NCBI GenBank assembly: GCA_003219945.1 | Contig: QHQV01000084.1 | Span: forward strand, 1-12,853 | DNA length: 12,853 nt | DNA from: Verrucomicrobiota bacterium | GTDB lineage: Bacteria > Verrucomicrobiota > Verrucomicrobiia > Chthoniobacterales > UBA10450 | Reading direction: 5' to 3' | Position numbers and translations under genes: made by a program | Shown: positions 6,691-12,818 of the stretch, piece after piece | Layout of the letters: each line of letters begins with the position of its first letter | How positions within the stretch are numbered: position 1 is the first letter of the stretch | The notes under the pieces: generated by a model | Told to the model about the DNA's origin: nothing | Databases searched by the model: none | What the model saw: the letters and a program-made list of their open reading frames with translations, nothing else

Positions 6691-7911
6691 TCACCGCATT
6701 GAGCGGGAAGGCTTCATGAGCTCGCGCAATCGATCATGTGGGAGCGCTTCGACGTAGTGATTGTCGCGGCCGGTCATGGAATGATTGTCGACCAGTGCAT
6801 TGATGACCGCTTCCTCAGTGGCCTGGACCGCGCCTGCGAAAAGTGGATCCATCAGATCATTCGGAATTGTTTGAACGGTGTGCGTCACCTGATCCGGATT
6901 CGCGACGTTTGGATTTGCCGTTGAAAAGGCGATAAACAAATCCCCGGAGCCGTTTCCGGACACCGTTCCCGTTCGCGCAAGGCCAAGGGACACGCGCCTT
7001 GCCAGCCGTTTTAGTTGGTTAGGCAAGAGGGGTGCATCGGTCGCCACGACAGCGATGCACGAGCCGCTCTCTTGTTTGTAAACTTCGCCGGCAATTTCTT
7101 TGCCCACCGGCACGCCTGCGATCATGAGCTGCGACCGTCGGCCGAAATTCGCCTGTAGAAACACGCCGACTACAAAGGTTCGCGGTGGAGCGTCTTTTGA
7201 AATGCGAATGTCAATCTGGCGCGAGGCCGTTCCGTTTCCGCCTTTAAATTCGTAGCAGATCATCCCCGTTCCGCCGCCGACGCTCCCTTCTTCAATTAAG
7301 CCGTCATGCGCAGTGTCGAGCGCACGAAACACGTCTTCGGGTTTCACGTGAAAACCATTGATGTCGTTGAGCCAGCCATCCCAAGTTTCGGCGACGACGG
7401 GCAAACTCCACCAGTATCCGGTAGTGTCGGGCGCGCCGTGTTTAATTCGCCAGGCGATGACAGCGTCACGCGCGATACCGACGCTATGCGTGTTCGTAAT
7501 CACGATTGGTCCTTCCAAAAACCCGCTTTCGTCTACCCACGCTGTGCCGGTCATCTCGCCGTTGCCATTCAAGCTGAAATAGCCGGCGTAAACCGGGTCG
7601 TTGATAGAATCACGTCCACGCGGAATGATTGCGGTAACGCCCGTGCGCACCGGGCCCTTGCCAATTTCCAGTTTTCCGTCGCCACTGATTAGGGTCGTGT
7701 AGCCGACCTCCACGCCGGGGATATCCGTGATCGAATTGAGTTTCCCCGGCGTGCCATCGAACGGTACACCGAGATCGCGCGCGCGAACAACTTTGACGGC
7801 GGCGAGCTGTTGGACCGACGGCTGGGATTTAATCGGCTCACGCGCGGAGACATTGATCACGACTGCCAGCGAGAGCAGGAGAAAGACAATCGGTTTTATT
7901 TCTTTGTCCAT
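6691..7911 (-). CDS. Exported DmpA-family (P1) autoprocessing aminopeptidase
   Basis: The 406-aa product is an Ntn-fold hydrolase of the DmpA/BapA group (L-aminopeptidase D-Ala-esterase/amidase, beta-peptidyl aminopeptidase). These cut themselves into two subunits and release N-terminal residues from peptides or amides. The start at 7911 has GGAGG four bases upstream and opens with a signal peptide (MDKEIKPIVFLLLSLAVVIN, cleavage near residue 23), so it acts outside the cytoplasm. Signature segments are RARDLGVPFDGTPGKLNSIT near 45-65, GVEVGYTTL, GVTAIIPRG, and SGSCIAVVATDAPLLPNQLK with the predicted Gly283-Ser284 cleavage site. Ser284 lies 122 residues from the C-terminus, as in DmpA and BapA. 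NGSGDLF follows at about 320-326. It overlaps the upstream gene by 16 nt, so translation is coupled. The substrate is unknown. Confidence 0.92.
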   Translation of the reverse strand: MDKEIKPIVFLLLSLAVVINVSAREPIKSQPSVQQLAAVKVVRARDLGVPFDGTPGKLNSITDIPGVEVGYTTLISGDGKLEIGKGPVRTGVTAIIPRGRDSINDPVYAGYFSLNGNGEMTGTAWVDESGFLEGPIVITNTHSVGIARDAVIAWRIKHGAPDTTGYWWSLPVVAETWDGWLNDINGFHVKPEDVFRALDTAHDGLIEEGSVGGGTGMICYEFKGGNGTASRQIDIRISKDAPPRTFVVGVFLQANFGRRSQLMIAGVPVGKEIAGEVYKQESGSCIAVVATDAPLLPNQLKRLARRVSLGLARTGTVSGNGSGDLFIAFSTANPNVANPDQVTHTVQTIPNDLMDPLFAGAVQATEEAVINALVDNHSMTGRDNHYVEALPHDRLRELMKPSRSMR

Positions 7912-8405
7912 TTTTCCTCCGCAAATGTCTTCCACTGGCCGTTCTCTTCCTGACGAATCAGCGACGTCCAACTTTTCATCTCTGGATCGAACCCGAAATT
8001 GTTCGTCAACGAGCCCTCCTTGGAATCGAACCGAAATTCGATGCCGAGCAGCTTCGGATCAAGCTTCCCGTGACCGACTCCAGAGTAGTGGCCCCCAAAA
8101 ATATCAACCCAATGACACACGTAGCTTTTGGCGGCGTCATCAAATCCGATGAACACAAGCGCTTCGTATTCCCGTCCTTTTTCGCCGGCGCCGTAATGAA
8201 GTTGAATGAATTGGTGTTTCAGCACCCACTCGCCGCGCACAGTACTTTCAATCGTGCGGCCGTTGCTCATTTTGCGGGTAACGCTCCAGTCGCCGACGAG
8301 ATTATCGAGAAACGGATCCTTAAGCGCCGGCGGAGGGCCAGCGGCAACCAGGATAGCGGTGCCGAACACAAGCAGGACGATTGCCGATCTCGATGTGGTA
8401 AACAT
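7896..8405 (-). CDS. Exported DUF1579/lipocalin-like hypothetical protein
   Basis: This 169-aa protein starts with a signal peptide (MFTTSRSAIVLLVFGTAILV, ending AAGPPPALKD). The body alternates short beta strands: LVGDWSVTRKMSNGRTIES, GEWVLKHQFIQLHY, YEALVFIGFDDAAKSYVCHW and GKLDPKLLGIEFRF. A G-x-W motif after the first helix followed by a repeating strand pattern with FIGFD and a Y/V-x-H-W strand is like DUF1579 and related small calycin barrels that bind hydrophobic ligands. That is a fold-level guess; no ligand can be named. It is the first gene of a two-gene operon with the aminopeptidase. No strong Shine-Dalgarno precedes 8405. The gene is divergent from the Cys-rich genes, with 109 nt between. 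Confidence 0.72.
   Translation of the reverse strand: MFTTSRSAIVLLVFGTAILVAAGPPPALKDPFLDNLVGDWSVTRKMSNGRTIESTVRGEWVLKHQFIQLHYGAGEKGREYEALVFIGFDDAAKSYVCHWVDIFGGHYSGVGHGKLDPKLLGIEFRFDSKEGSLTNNFGFDPEMKSWTSLIRQEENGQWKTFAEEKWTKK
7912..7920 (-). promoter_or_regulatory. Ribosome binding site that fixes the peptidase start
   Basis: On the minus strand GGAGG (7916-7920) stands 4 nt before the ATG at 7911. It lies inside the 3' end of the upstream coding sequence. It rules out an in-frame upstream start at 7971, which would also bury the signal peptide. Confidence 0.8.
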
Positions 8406-8466
8406 GGGAAATTAGGTTCGCAGATGGTTTGCCATTTTCGCCCGGCAATCAACGCATTTAGAAATC

Positions 8467-8486
8467 GAAAGCCATTCTTTGCTTTC
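8467..8486. promoter_or_regulatory. Dyad in the divergent intergenic region (possible operator)
   Basis: GAAAGC (8467-8472) and GCTTTC (8481-8486) form an inverted repeat with an 8-nt spacer, in the 109-nt gap between the minus-strand gene at 8405 and the plus-strand start at 8515. The placement suits an operator or shared promoter region, but a 6-bp arm can occur by chance. Confidence 0.25.
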
Positions 8487-8514
8487 ATTCAGACCGGAGC
8501 TAACCTCAAAGGTC

Positions 8515-8856
8515 ATGCGCAGAGCCGGCCTGAGTGCTTTGTTAATTGTCTGTCTCGTTACGTTTCTCTGCCCTGAAGTGGCGAAAGCGAACGTGATCAC
8601 GGTGACGAAAGCACCCGATTGCTGCTCCAAAATGGCAGGGTGCAAAATGACCGATGAACAGAGTTCGCATCATGATTCATGCGGGCACGAATCGCAGCCC
8701 AGCTGTTGCACCGTTTCGTGCTCGACGCTGATTCTTTTCTGCCCGATCTCAGACCGCTTCTCTGCTCCGCGTTTTAACGGCCACACTTTTGGGATCGACG
8801 ACGCAACCGCGTCTGCACGAATCGAACGGCCGCCGACTCCGCCGCCGCGGATTTGA
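8515..8856 (+). CDS. Exported Cys/His-rich small protein, probably metal-binding
   Basis: From ATG 8515 the product is 113 aa. Residues about 1-24 form a signal peptide (MRRAGLSALLIVCLVTFLCP, then EVAKA). The mature part has a Cys/Met/His cluster: DCCSKMAGCKM, SSHHDSCGHES, QPSCCTVSCS. A hydrophobic stretch STLILFCPI and a Pro-rich end RPPTPPPRI follow. The layout resembles the small DUF2946-like periplasmic proteins found near copper-handling genes, but no exact family can be assigned. Paired Cys and His/Met residues outside the cytoplasm favour binding of copper or another soft metal. A second Cys-rich exported peptide follows 96 nt downstream and probably shares the transcript. An upstream in-frame TTG at 8479 would put charged residues before the signal and is less likely. 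No convincing Shine-Dalgarno is present. Confidence 0.68.
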   Translation: MRRAGLSALLIVCLVTFLCPEVAKANVITVTKAPDCCSKMAGCKMTDEQSSHHDSCGHESQPSCCTVSCSTLILFCPISDRFSAPRFNGHTFGIDDATASARIERPPTPPPRI

Positions 8857-8952
8857 TTGTCTCTCATAGCGTTCGGCTCGGCGCAAAACACGCGCGCACT
8901 GCGTGCGAGTTCACGCAGCCGAGGATTCACGAAATCTCAACAGGAGAGAATC

Positions 8953-9084
8953 ATGAAATATCTGCTCTTGATTGCAGCAATTATGACGCTGACTAGCGCG
9001 AGGACGATCTCGTCCAATGACGCAGACTGCTGCGGTGGCGGCGCCTGCTGTCCCGGCGCTTGTTGCATGACAATGACCCGATAA
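8953..9084 (+). CDS. Exported 43-aa Cys-rich peptide
   Basis: The ATG at 8953 is preceded by AGGAGA (8942-8947), one of the better ribosome sites in the window, and the frame ends with TAA at 9082-9084. The peptide has a signal sequence (MKYLLLIAAIMTLTSA) followed by about 27 residues with three Cys pairs in the pattern DCCGGGACCPGACCM. Repeated CC-x-G-x-A-CC in a tiny secreted peptide suggests a metal-binding or metallothionein-like role, or a heavily disulfide-bonded structure; neither is proven. A strong terminator lies 20 nt downstream, which supports a real short gene at the end of a transcript. It probably works with the Cys/His-rich protein just upstream. Confidence 0.72.
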   Translation: MKYLLLIAAIMTLTSARTISSNDADCCGGGACCPGACCMTMTR

Positions 9085-9103
9085 TTCGGGCAGTTTGGCA
9101 AAG

Positions 9104-9136
9104 GGCCCCGCCGGGAAACTGGCGGGGCCTCTTTTT
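9104..9136 (+). terminator. Rho-independent terminator
   Basis: GGCCCCGCC (9104-9112) pairs perfectly with GGCGGGGCC (9121-9129) around an 8-nt loop, and TCTTTTT follows at 9130-9136. It ends the Cys-rich gene transcript. Confidence 0.92.
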
Positions 9137-9152
9137 GTATTCTTTACGGAGC

Positions 9153-9279
9153 TGTCACGTTGAGCGAAGCGCTGCAAGGAAAAACGAAGCATGAATCCAG
9201 GCTTTCACCATCTCGGATTGTCTTCATTGGGGAAGCGACTTGGAAAAATCAGAGATTCTTCGCTTCCCTCAGAGTGACA
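9153..9279. repeat. Imperfect inverted-repeat element upstream of dnaX
   Basis: The left arm TGTCACGTTGAGCGAAGCG (9153-9171) matches the reverse complement of the right arm (9261-9279) at 16 of 19 positions, with about 89 nt between. The arms resemble the widespread TGTCATCCTGAGCGAAGCG intergenic element seen in many environmental bacteria. No coding sequence is evident inside, so it is a non-autonomous, MITE-like repeat. It lies between the terminator and the dnaX start. Confidence 0.7.
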
Positions 9280-9308
9280 TTTTTGAGAAAGCTTCTAGAC
9301 TTGACGAA

Positions 9309-10928
9309 GTGAATTACGAGGTTTTCGCGAGAAAGTATCGGCCGCAGACGTTTGACGATTTGGTCGGCCAGACTCACGTCTCTCGCACGTTGAAAAATGC
9401 GGTGGCGCAGAACCGGCTGGCGCACGCTTATCTGTTTGTTGGCCCGCGCGGAGTTGGCAAAACTTCGACGGCACGAATTTTGGCAAAGTCGCTCAACTGC
9501 ATCAAGGGCCCCACGATTACGCCGTGCGGAGTGTGCGACAACTGTCGCGAGATCGCCGGCGGCAACAGTCTCGACGTGATCGAAATCGATGGCGCGAGCA
9601 ACAACAGCGTCGAGGACGTGCGCCAGTTGCGCGAGAACGTTCGGTATGCGCCTGCCAAAGGCCGCTACAAAATCTATCTCATCGACGAGGTACACATGCT
9701 TTCGTCGGCCGCGTTCAACGCGCTTTTAAAGACATTGGAAGAGCCGCCGGAGCACGTGAAATTCATTTTTGCTACAACCGAGCCGCAGAAAGTTCTGGCA
9801 ACCATCCTCAGCCGTTGCCAGCGATTCGATCTGCATCGCATCCCGGCGAATCTGATCGCACAGCACCTACAATTCATCGCGACGAAAGAGAAGATCACGC
9901 TGCAACCTGCGGCCGCACACGCGATCGCACGCGGCGCAGAGGGCGGCCTGCGCGATGCAGAGTCGATGCTCGATCAGCTCGTTGCCTTTTGCGGAGAAAA
10001 AATAACTGAGAGCGATGTGCTCAATGTTTTCGGATTCACCAGCGAACAAACAGTAAGCGATTTAACAGGACGGATTTTGCGCGGCGAAACACCGGAAGCA
10101 ATCGATCTGCTGCACGAGCAATGCGAAGCCGGCAAAGATATGATGCGGCTTATGGCTGACCTTATCGCTTATCTGCGCGATCTGCTCGTGTTCAAAGCCA
10201 AACCCGATGCGCTGAACGAAGACGTTGATTCTGAGGTTCAACAATCGCTGGCAGCATACGCGGAACTGATTTCCATTGATCGTTTGCTCGAGCTCATCGA
10301 TCAATTCGCCGCCGCAGAAGGGCGAATGAAATGGGCGCCTAACAAGAAGCTCCACTTCGAAGTTGCCATCATCAAGGCGATCCAGAGTCTCGGACAAGCG
10401 ACACTCGATGAGGTGATCGAGAAATTAGGCGAGCTTCGCGACGGTGGCGGCAGCTCGTCAAGGAAATCTGCCCCTGTGGCGGCAGGCGTGTCGCCTACTC
10501 CTCGGACCCGTGCAGCCGGCACGGCTGCCACTACAGAAGCGCGTGTCGAGGAAAAGAGCGCCACAGTCGAGCCTCAAAAAGTTTGGCAAGCCGTTCTTGC
10601 GACAATTCCAGCACAGAAGGGCTTCGTGCGAAATTCAGCTTCGGCAGCCCACGTTCTTGGAATCGAAGGGCGCAATTTTAAGCTCGGCTTCGCGGCTGCC
10701 GACAAGGCCGCGATGGATATTTTGGGCACACAAGCGAATCGCAAGTTCGTTGAGACTCTGCTGCATGAAATCACCGGGAACGATTGGATTTTGAAGCTGA
10801 CCGTGAATGAAGAACTCGCTTCGAGGAGCTCAGTAGTTCCGGAACATTCTCCCTCTCATTTCAACAACGAACCATTAATCCAGGAAGCCATCGAACTATT
10901 CAACGCTCGGGTCAGTCAAGAAAGGTAG
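9309..10928 (+). CDS. dnaX: DNA polymerase III subunit tau/gamma
   Basis: DnaX is the clamp-loader ATPase that loads the sliding clamp and organises the replisome. From GTG 9309 it is 539 aa, beginning (M)NYEVFARKYRPQTFDDLVGQ. Walker A GPRGVGKTS spans 45-53 (Lys51), zinc cysteines are 64, 73, 76 and 79, Walker B/DEVH is 126-129, and sensor and arginine-finger segments (FATTEPQK, SRCQRFD) follow. Lys51 and the four Cys match the E. coli numbering (from memory), which supports this GTG over the in-frame TTG at 9240. That longer start would translate part of a repeat. Domain III runs to about 370. A low-complexity linker at about 378-420 contains a palindromic repeat in frame, and a tau-type C-terminal domain ends the protein. 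No canonical frameshift heptamer for gamma is seen. ybaB follows 35 nt later. Confidence 0.96.
   Translation: MNYEVFARKYRPQTFDDLVGQTHVSRTLKNAVAQNRLAHAYLFVGPRGVGKTSTARILAKSLNCIKGPTITPCGVCDNCREIAGGNSLDVIEIDGASNNSVEDVRQLRENVRYAPAKGRYKIYLIDEVHMLSSAAFNALLKTLEEPPEHVKFIFATTEPQKVLATILSRCQRFDLHRIPANLIAQHLQFIATKEKITLQPAAAHAIARGAEGGLRDAESMLDQLVAFCGEKITESDVLNVFGFTSEQTVSDLTGRILRGETPEAIDLLHEQCEAGKDMMRLMADLIAYLRDLLVFKAKPDALNEDVDSEVQQSLAAYAELISIDRLLELIDQFAAAEGRMKWAPNKKLHFEVAIIKAIQSLGQATLDEVIEKLGELRDGGGSSSRKSAPVAAGVSPTPRTRAAGTAATTEARVEEKSATVEPQKVWQAVLATIPAQKGFVRNSASAAHVLGIEGRNFKLGFAAADKAAMDILGTQANRKFVETLLHEITGNDWILKLTVNEELASRSSVVPEHSPSHFNNEPLIQEAIELFNARVSQER
10474..10536. repeat. Two-hairpin palindromic repeat inside dnaX, in frame
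   Basis: The element starts CTGTGG and ends CTACAG, which form an imperfect outer stem. Inside are AGGCG-TGT-CGCCT (10484-10496) and GCAGCCG-GCA-CGGCTGC (10512-10528), separated by a spacer containing TCCTCGGACC. It matches the layout of the intergenic copy at 11290-11352, including 3-nt loops and the spacer word TC-x-TCGG-x-CC. It encodes residues 389-410 of DnaX, within the linker. Confidence 0.7.
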
Positions 10929-10949
10929 GGCGTGACCGCCGGGCGCGCC
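10929..10949. repeat. Small hairpin directly after the dnaX stop codon
   Basis: GGCGTG (10929-10934) pairs with CGCGCC (10944-10949) with one G-T pair and a 9-nt loop. It is preceded by GGTAG, whose TAG is the dnaX stop. It lies 5 nt before the ybaB Shine-Dalgarno and may be a short repeat or a processing stem. Confidence 0.35.
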
Positions 10950-10963
10950 GCACCAAGGAGCTT

Positions 10964-11281
10964 ATGAATCTAAACAAACTGATGAAGCAGGCGCAGAAGA
11001 TGCAGGAGCAAATGGCCAAGACTCAGGCCGAGCTTGAGCAAAAAACTGTCGAAGTGAGCGCGGGCGGCGGGAAAGTGAAAGTCACGGCAAACGGCGCTGG
11101 CGACGTCATTGCGATCAAGATCGACAAGGAAGTTGTCGATCCGAACGACGTGGAATTTCTCGAGGAAATGGTGCTAAGTGCGGTGAAGCAAGCGATCGAG
11201 CAGGGTAAAGCGCTGGCGCAATCCGAGATGACGAAAATCACCGGCGGGCTCGGTGGCATGGCAATACCGGGGCTGCAGTAA
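10964..11281 (+). CDS. ybaB: YbaB/EbfC family nucleoid-associated protein
   Basis: The 105-aa protein belongs to a family of small DNA-binding dimers that coat the nucleoid. It starts MNLNKLMKQAQKMQEQMAKT, an amphipathic N-terminal helix. The central beta segment contains GGGKVKVTANGAGDVIAIKI, and DPNDVEFLEEMVLSAVKQAI is followed by a Gly/Met-rich tail. All are hallmarks of the family at its usual length. AAGGAG (10955-10960) precedes the ATG by 3 nt. dnaX-ybaB adjacency is widely conserved and usually continues with recR. Here recR is absent and the next gene is convergent serS, so the operon ends at this gene. Confidence 0.95.
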   Translation: MNLNKLMKQAQKMQEQMAKTQAELEQKTVEVSAGGGKVKVTANGAGDVIAIKIDKEVVDPNDVEFLEEMVLSAVKQAIEQGKALAQSEMTKITGGLGGMAIPGLQ

Positions 11282-11289
11282 TGGCGACG

Positions 11290-11352
11290 CTGTAGAGGCG
11301 CTTGTGCCAAGCGCCTGATCATCGGTCCGGCGTTTGACACAAACGCCGCTAC
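11290..11352. repeat. Two-hairpin palindromic repeat between convergent ybaB and serS
   Basis: CTGTAG opens the element. AGGCGCTTG-TGC-CAAGCGCCT (11296-11316) is a perfect 9-bp hairpin. After the spacer GATCATCGGTC comes a second perfect 9-bp hairpin, CGGCGTTTG-ACA-CAAACGCCG (11328-11348), then CTAC. It fills almost the whole gap between the two stop codons. Without T-tracts it is not a classical terminator, but it could stop or stabilise both converging transcripts. Confidence 0.8.
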
Positions 11353-11354
11353 GC

Positions 11355-12623
11355 TCACCGAATTTCACTCGCGCCGAAGTAGGGCTGTAATTTTTCCGGA
11401 ATGCGCACCGAGCCATTCGGCTGCTGATAACTCTCGATCAACGCAGCAAACAATCTCGGCAACGCCAGACCCGAACCATTCAACGTGTGGCAGAGGCGGT
11501 TTTTCCCGTCGCGATCTTTGAACCGCAGCTGCATCCGGCGGGCCTGGAAATCTTCAAAGTTCGAGCAGCTCGAGACTTCTAGAAACGCATTCTGTCCCGG
11601 TGACCAGACTTCGATATCGTACGTTTTGGCTGAGCCGAAACCCAAATCAGCCGTGCACAGCTCAATCAGTCGATAATGCAACCCCAGCAGTTGCAACACT
11701 CGTTCTGCATCCGCAATGAGCGATTCAAGTTCTTCGTACGATTTTTCCGACGCAACGAGTTTCACCAATTCGACTTTGTCGAATTGGTGCACACGAATGA
11801 TGCCACGCGTGTCGCGCCCGGCAGCACCGGCTTCGCGCCGGAAACAGGGCGTATAAGCGATGAATTTTTTCGGAAGATCGTCAACACTCAGGATCTCCTC
11901 GCGATGAAGATTTGTTAATTGCACTTCCGCTGTTGGCGCGAGAAAGAGCTGATTGTCCTCCAAGCCGTACATATCGGCCTCAAACTTCGGAAGCTGTGAC
12001 GTGCCGATCATGCAATCGCGCCGAACTACGAACGGCGGACTAACTTGAAAATACCCATGCTCGCGCGTGTGGAGGTCGATCATGAAACTGATCAACGCGC
12101 GTTCGAGCTTAGCGCCTGCGCCGGTAAAACAAATGAAACCGCTTCCGCTCAGTTTCGCGGCCCATTCGAGATTGAAGAGATTCAATCTCGTTCCGAGCGC
12201 AACGTGGTCGGCAGCATTGGTTAACTGCGGCTTCTCGCCCCAACTGCGGACGACTCTATTTGCGCCGGGATCTTTCCCAACAGGAACGCTCGCATGCGGA
12301 ACATTTGGAATATCCAGGAGCAAGTTGCGCTGCTCTTCGTCGACCGCGTTGACCCGCTGTGTTAAACCGGCGATTTGCTCCCCGATCTTTCGCACCTCGG
12401 CTTCAAGCTCTTCGCTCGATTCCTTACGCAAACGTCGCGCGCCGATCTCCTTGCTCAGACGGTTGCGCTCCGATTGTAGCCGTTGCAGCTCAGTCTCGCT
12501 CTTGCGCCGCTCGGCGTCGATTCGCAATACCTCGTCGATCTTTGCCTCATCTCCTCCGCCGCGCGTCGCCAGGCGCTCACGGACGAAATCCGGTTTCTCG
12601 CGAATCAGACGGATGTCGAGCAT
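11355..12623 (-). CDS. serS: Seryl-tRNA synthetase
   Basis: SerRS charges tRNA-Ser (and tRNA-Sec where present) with serine. The start at 12623 gives 422 aa and the typical N-terminus MLDIRLIREKPDFVRERLAT. Residues about 28-105 form the long antiparallel coiled coil that grips the tRNA long arm. The class II core follows: TAEVQLTNLHREEIL, motif 2 FRREAGAAGRDTRGI (Phe261-Arg262-Arg263-Glu264), SSCSNFEDFQARRM, and motif 3 NGSGLALPRLFAALIESYQQ with GSG at 383-385 and Arg390. Length matches the family (about 425-430 aa). An upstream in-frame ATG at 12659 would add 12 residues not typical of SerRS. No Shine-Dalgarno is visible, and a promoter placed just upstream suggests a nearly leaderless mRNA. 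The gene is convergent with ybaB. Confidence 0.96.
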   Translation of the reverse strand: MLDIRLIREKPDFVRERLATRGGGDEAKIDEVLRIDAERRKSETELQRLQSERNRLSKEIGARRLRKESSEELEAEVRKIGEQIAGLTQRVNAVDEEQRNLLLDIPNVPHASVPVGKDPGANRVVRSWGEKPQLTNAADHVALGTRLNLFNLEWAAKLSGSGFICFTGAGAKLERALISFMIDLHTREHGYFQVSPPFVVRRDCMIGTSQLPKFEADMYGLEDNQLFLAPTAEVQLTNLHREEILSVDDLPKKFIAYTPCFRREAGAAGRDTRGIIRVHQFDKVELVKLVASEKSYEELESLIADAERVLQLLGLHYRLIELCTADLGFGSAKTYDIEVWSPGQNAFLEVSSCSNFEDFQARRMQLRFKDRDGKNRLCHTLNGSGLALPRLFAALIESYQQPNGSVRIPEKLQPYFGASEIR

Positions 12624-12630
12624 GGCGCAG

Positions 12631-12659
12631 ATTGTAAAGTTCGGGGTCGTCGGCGGCAA
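12631..12659 (-). promoter_or_regulatory. serS: Candidate serS promoter
   Basis: On the minus strand TTGCCG (12654-12659) and TACAAT (12631-12636) are separated by exactly 17 nt. The -10 matches five of six consensus bases and the -35 four of six. Transcription would begin at about 12623-12625, at or next to the ATG, which fits the missing Shine-Dalgarno. Confidence 0.45.
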
Positions 12660-12763
12660 ATGCGACTGGGTAACGCATGCCTCTGGCCTGTTGGCTTCGG
12701 GGCGTCGCGTCCAAACGAACTTCTCTTGAAGCTCAGTTCTTCGAGAGCAATCAGCGCTTTCAG

Positions 12764-12818
12764 AAAGTTCGCGATCGCGAGGACGCGCTCGCCAGCACGC
12801 GTGAGGCGTGCACTACCC
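12764..12818. repeat. Palindromic repeat with two hairpins near the right edge
   Basis: AAAGTTC is followed by GCGATCGC (12771-12778). Next come the hairpin GCGAG-GACGCG-CTCGC (12777-12792), the hairpin GCACGC-GTGAG-GCGTGC (12795-12811), and CTACCC. The closing CTAC word and paired-hairpin layout resemble the other repeats in the window, but the loops are longer, so it may be a separate subfamily. Confidence 0.5.

Noticed and set aside
7912..7971. Upstream in-frame ATG of the peptidase gene
   Set aside because: It would place 20 polar residues before the signal peptide, and GGAGG marks the start at 7911.
9240..9308. In-frame TTG extension of dnaX by 23 residues, with a GGGGAAG upstream
   Set aside because: The extension translates the right arm of an inverted repeat. 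Starting at GTG 9309 puts Lys51 and Cys64/73/76/79 at the E. coli DnaX positions.
9524..10009. 161-codon plus-strand frame rich in Arg
   Set aside because: It is an out-of-frame shadow of dnaX.
10570..10585. CAAAAAG in dnaX as a possible tau/gamma frameshift site
   Set aside because: It is not in the X-XXY-YYZ phase, the run has only five A, and no obvious stem and early stop follow.
12624..12659. Upstream in-frame ATG of serS
   Set aside because: SerRS begins MLDIRLIRE-like in most bacteria, and the candidate promoter overlaps the extension.
12067..12729. 220-codon plus-strand open frame
   Set aside because: It is antisense to the N-terminal half of serS, which is unmistakable.
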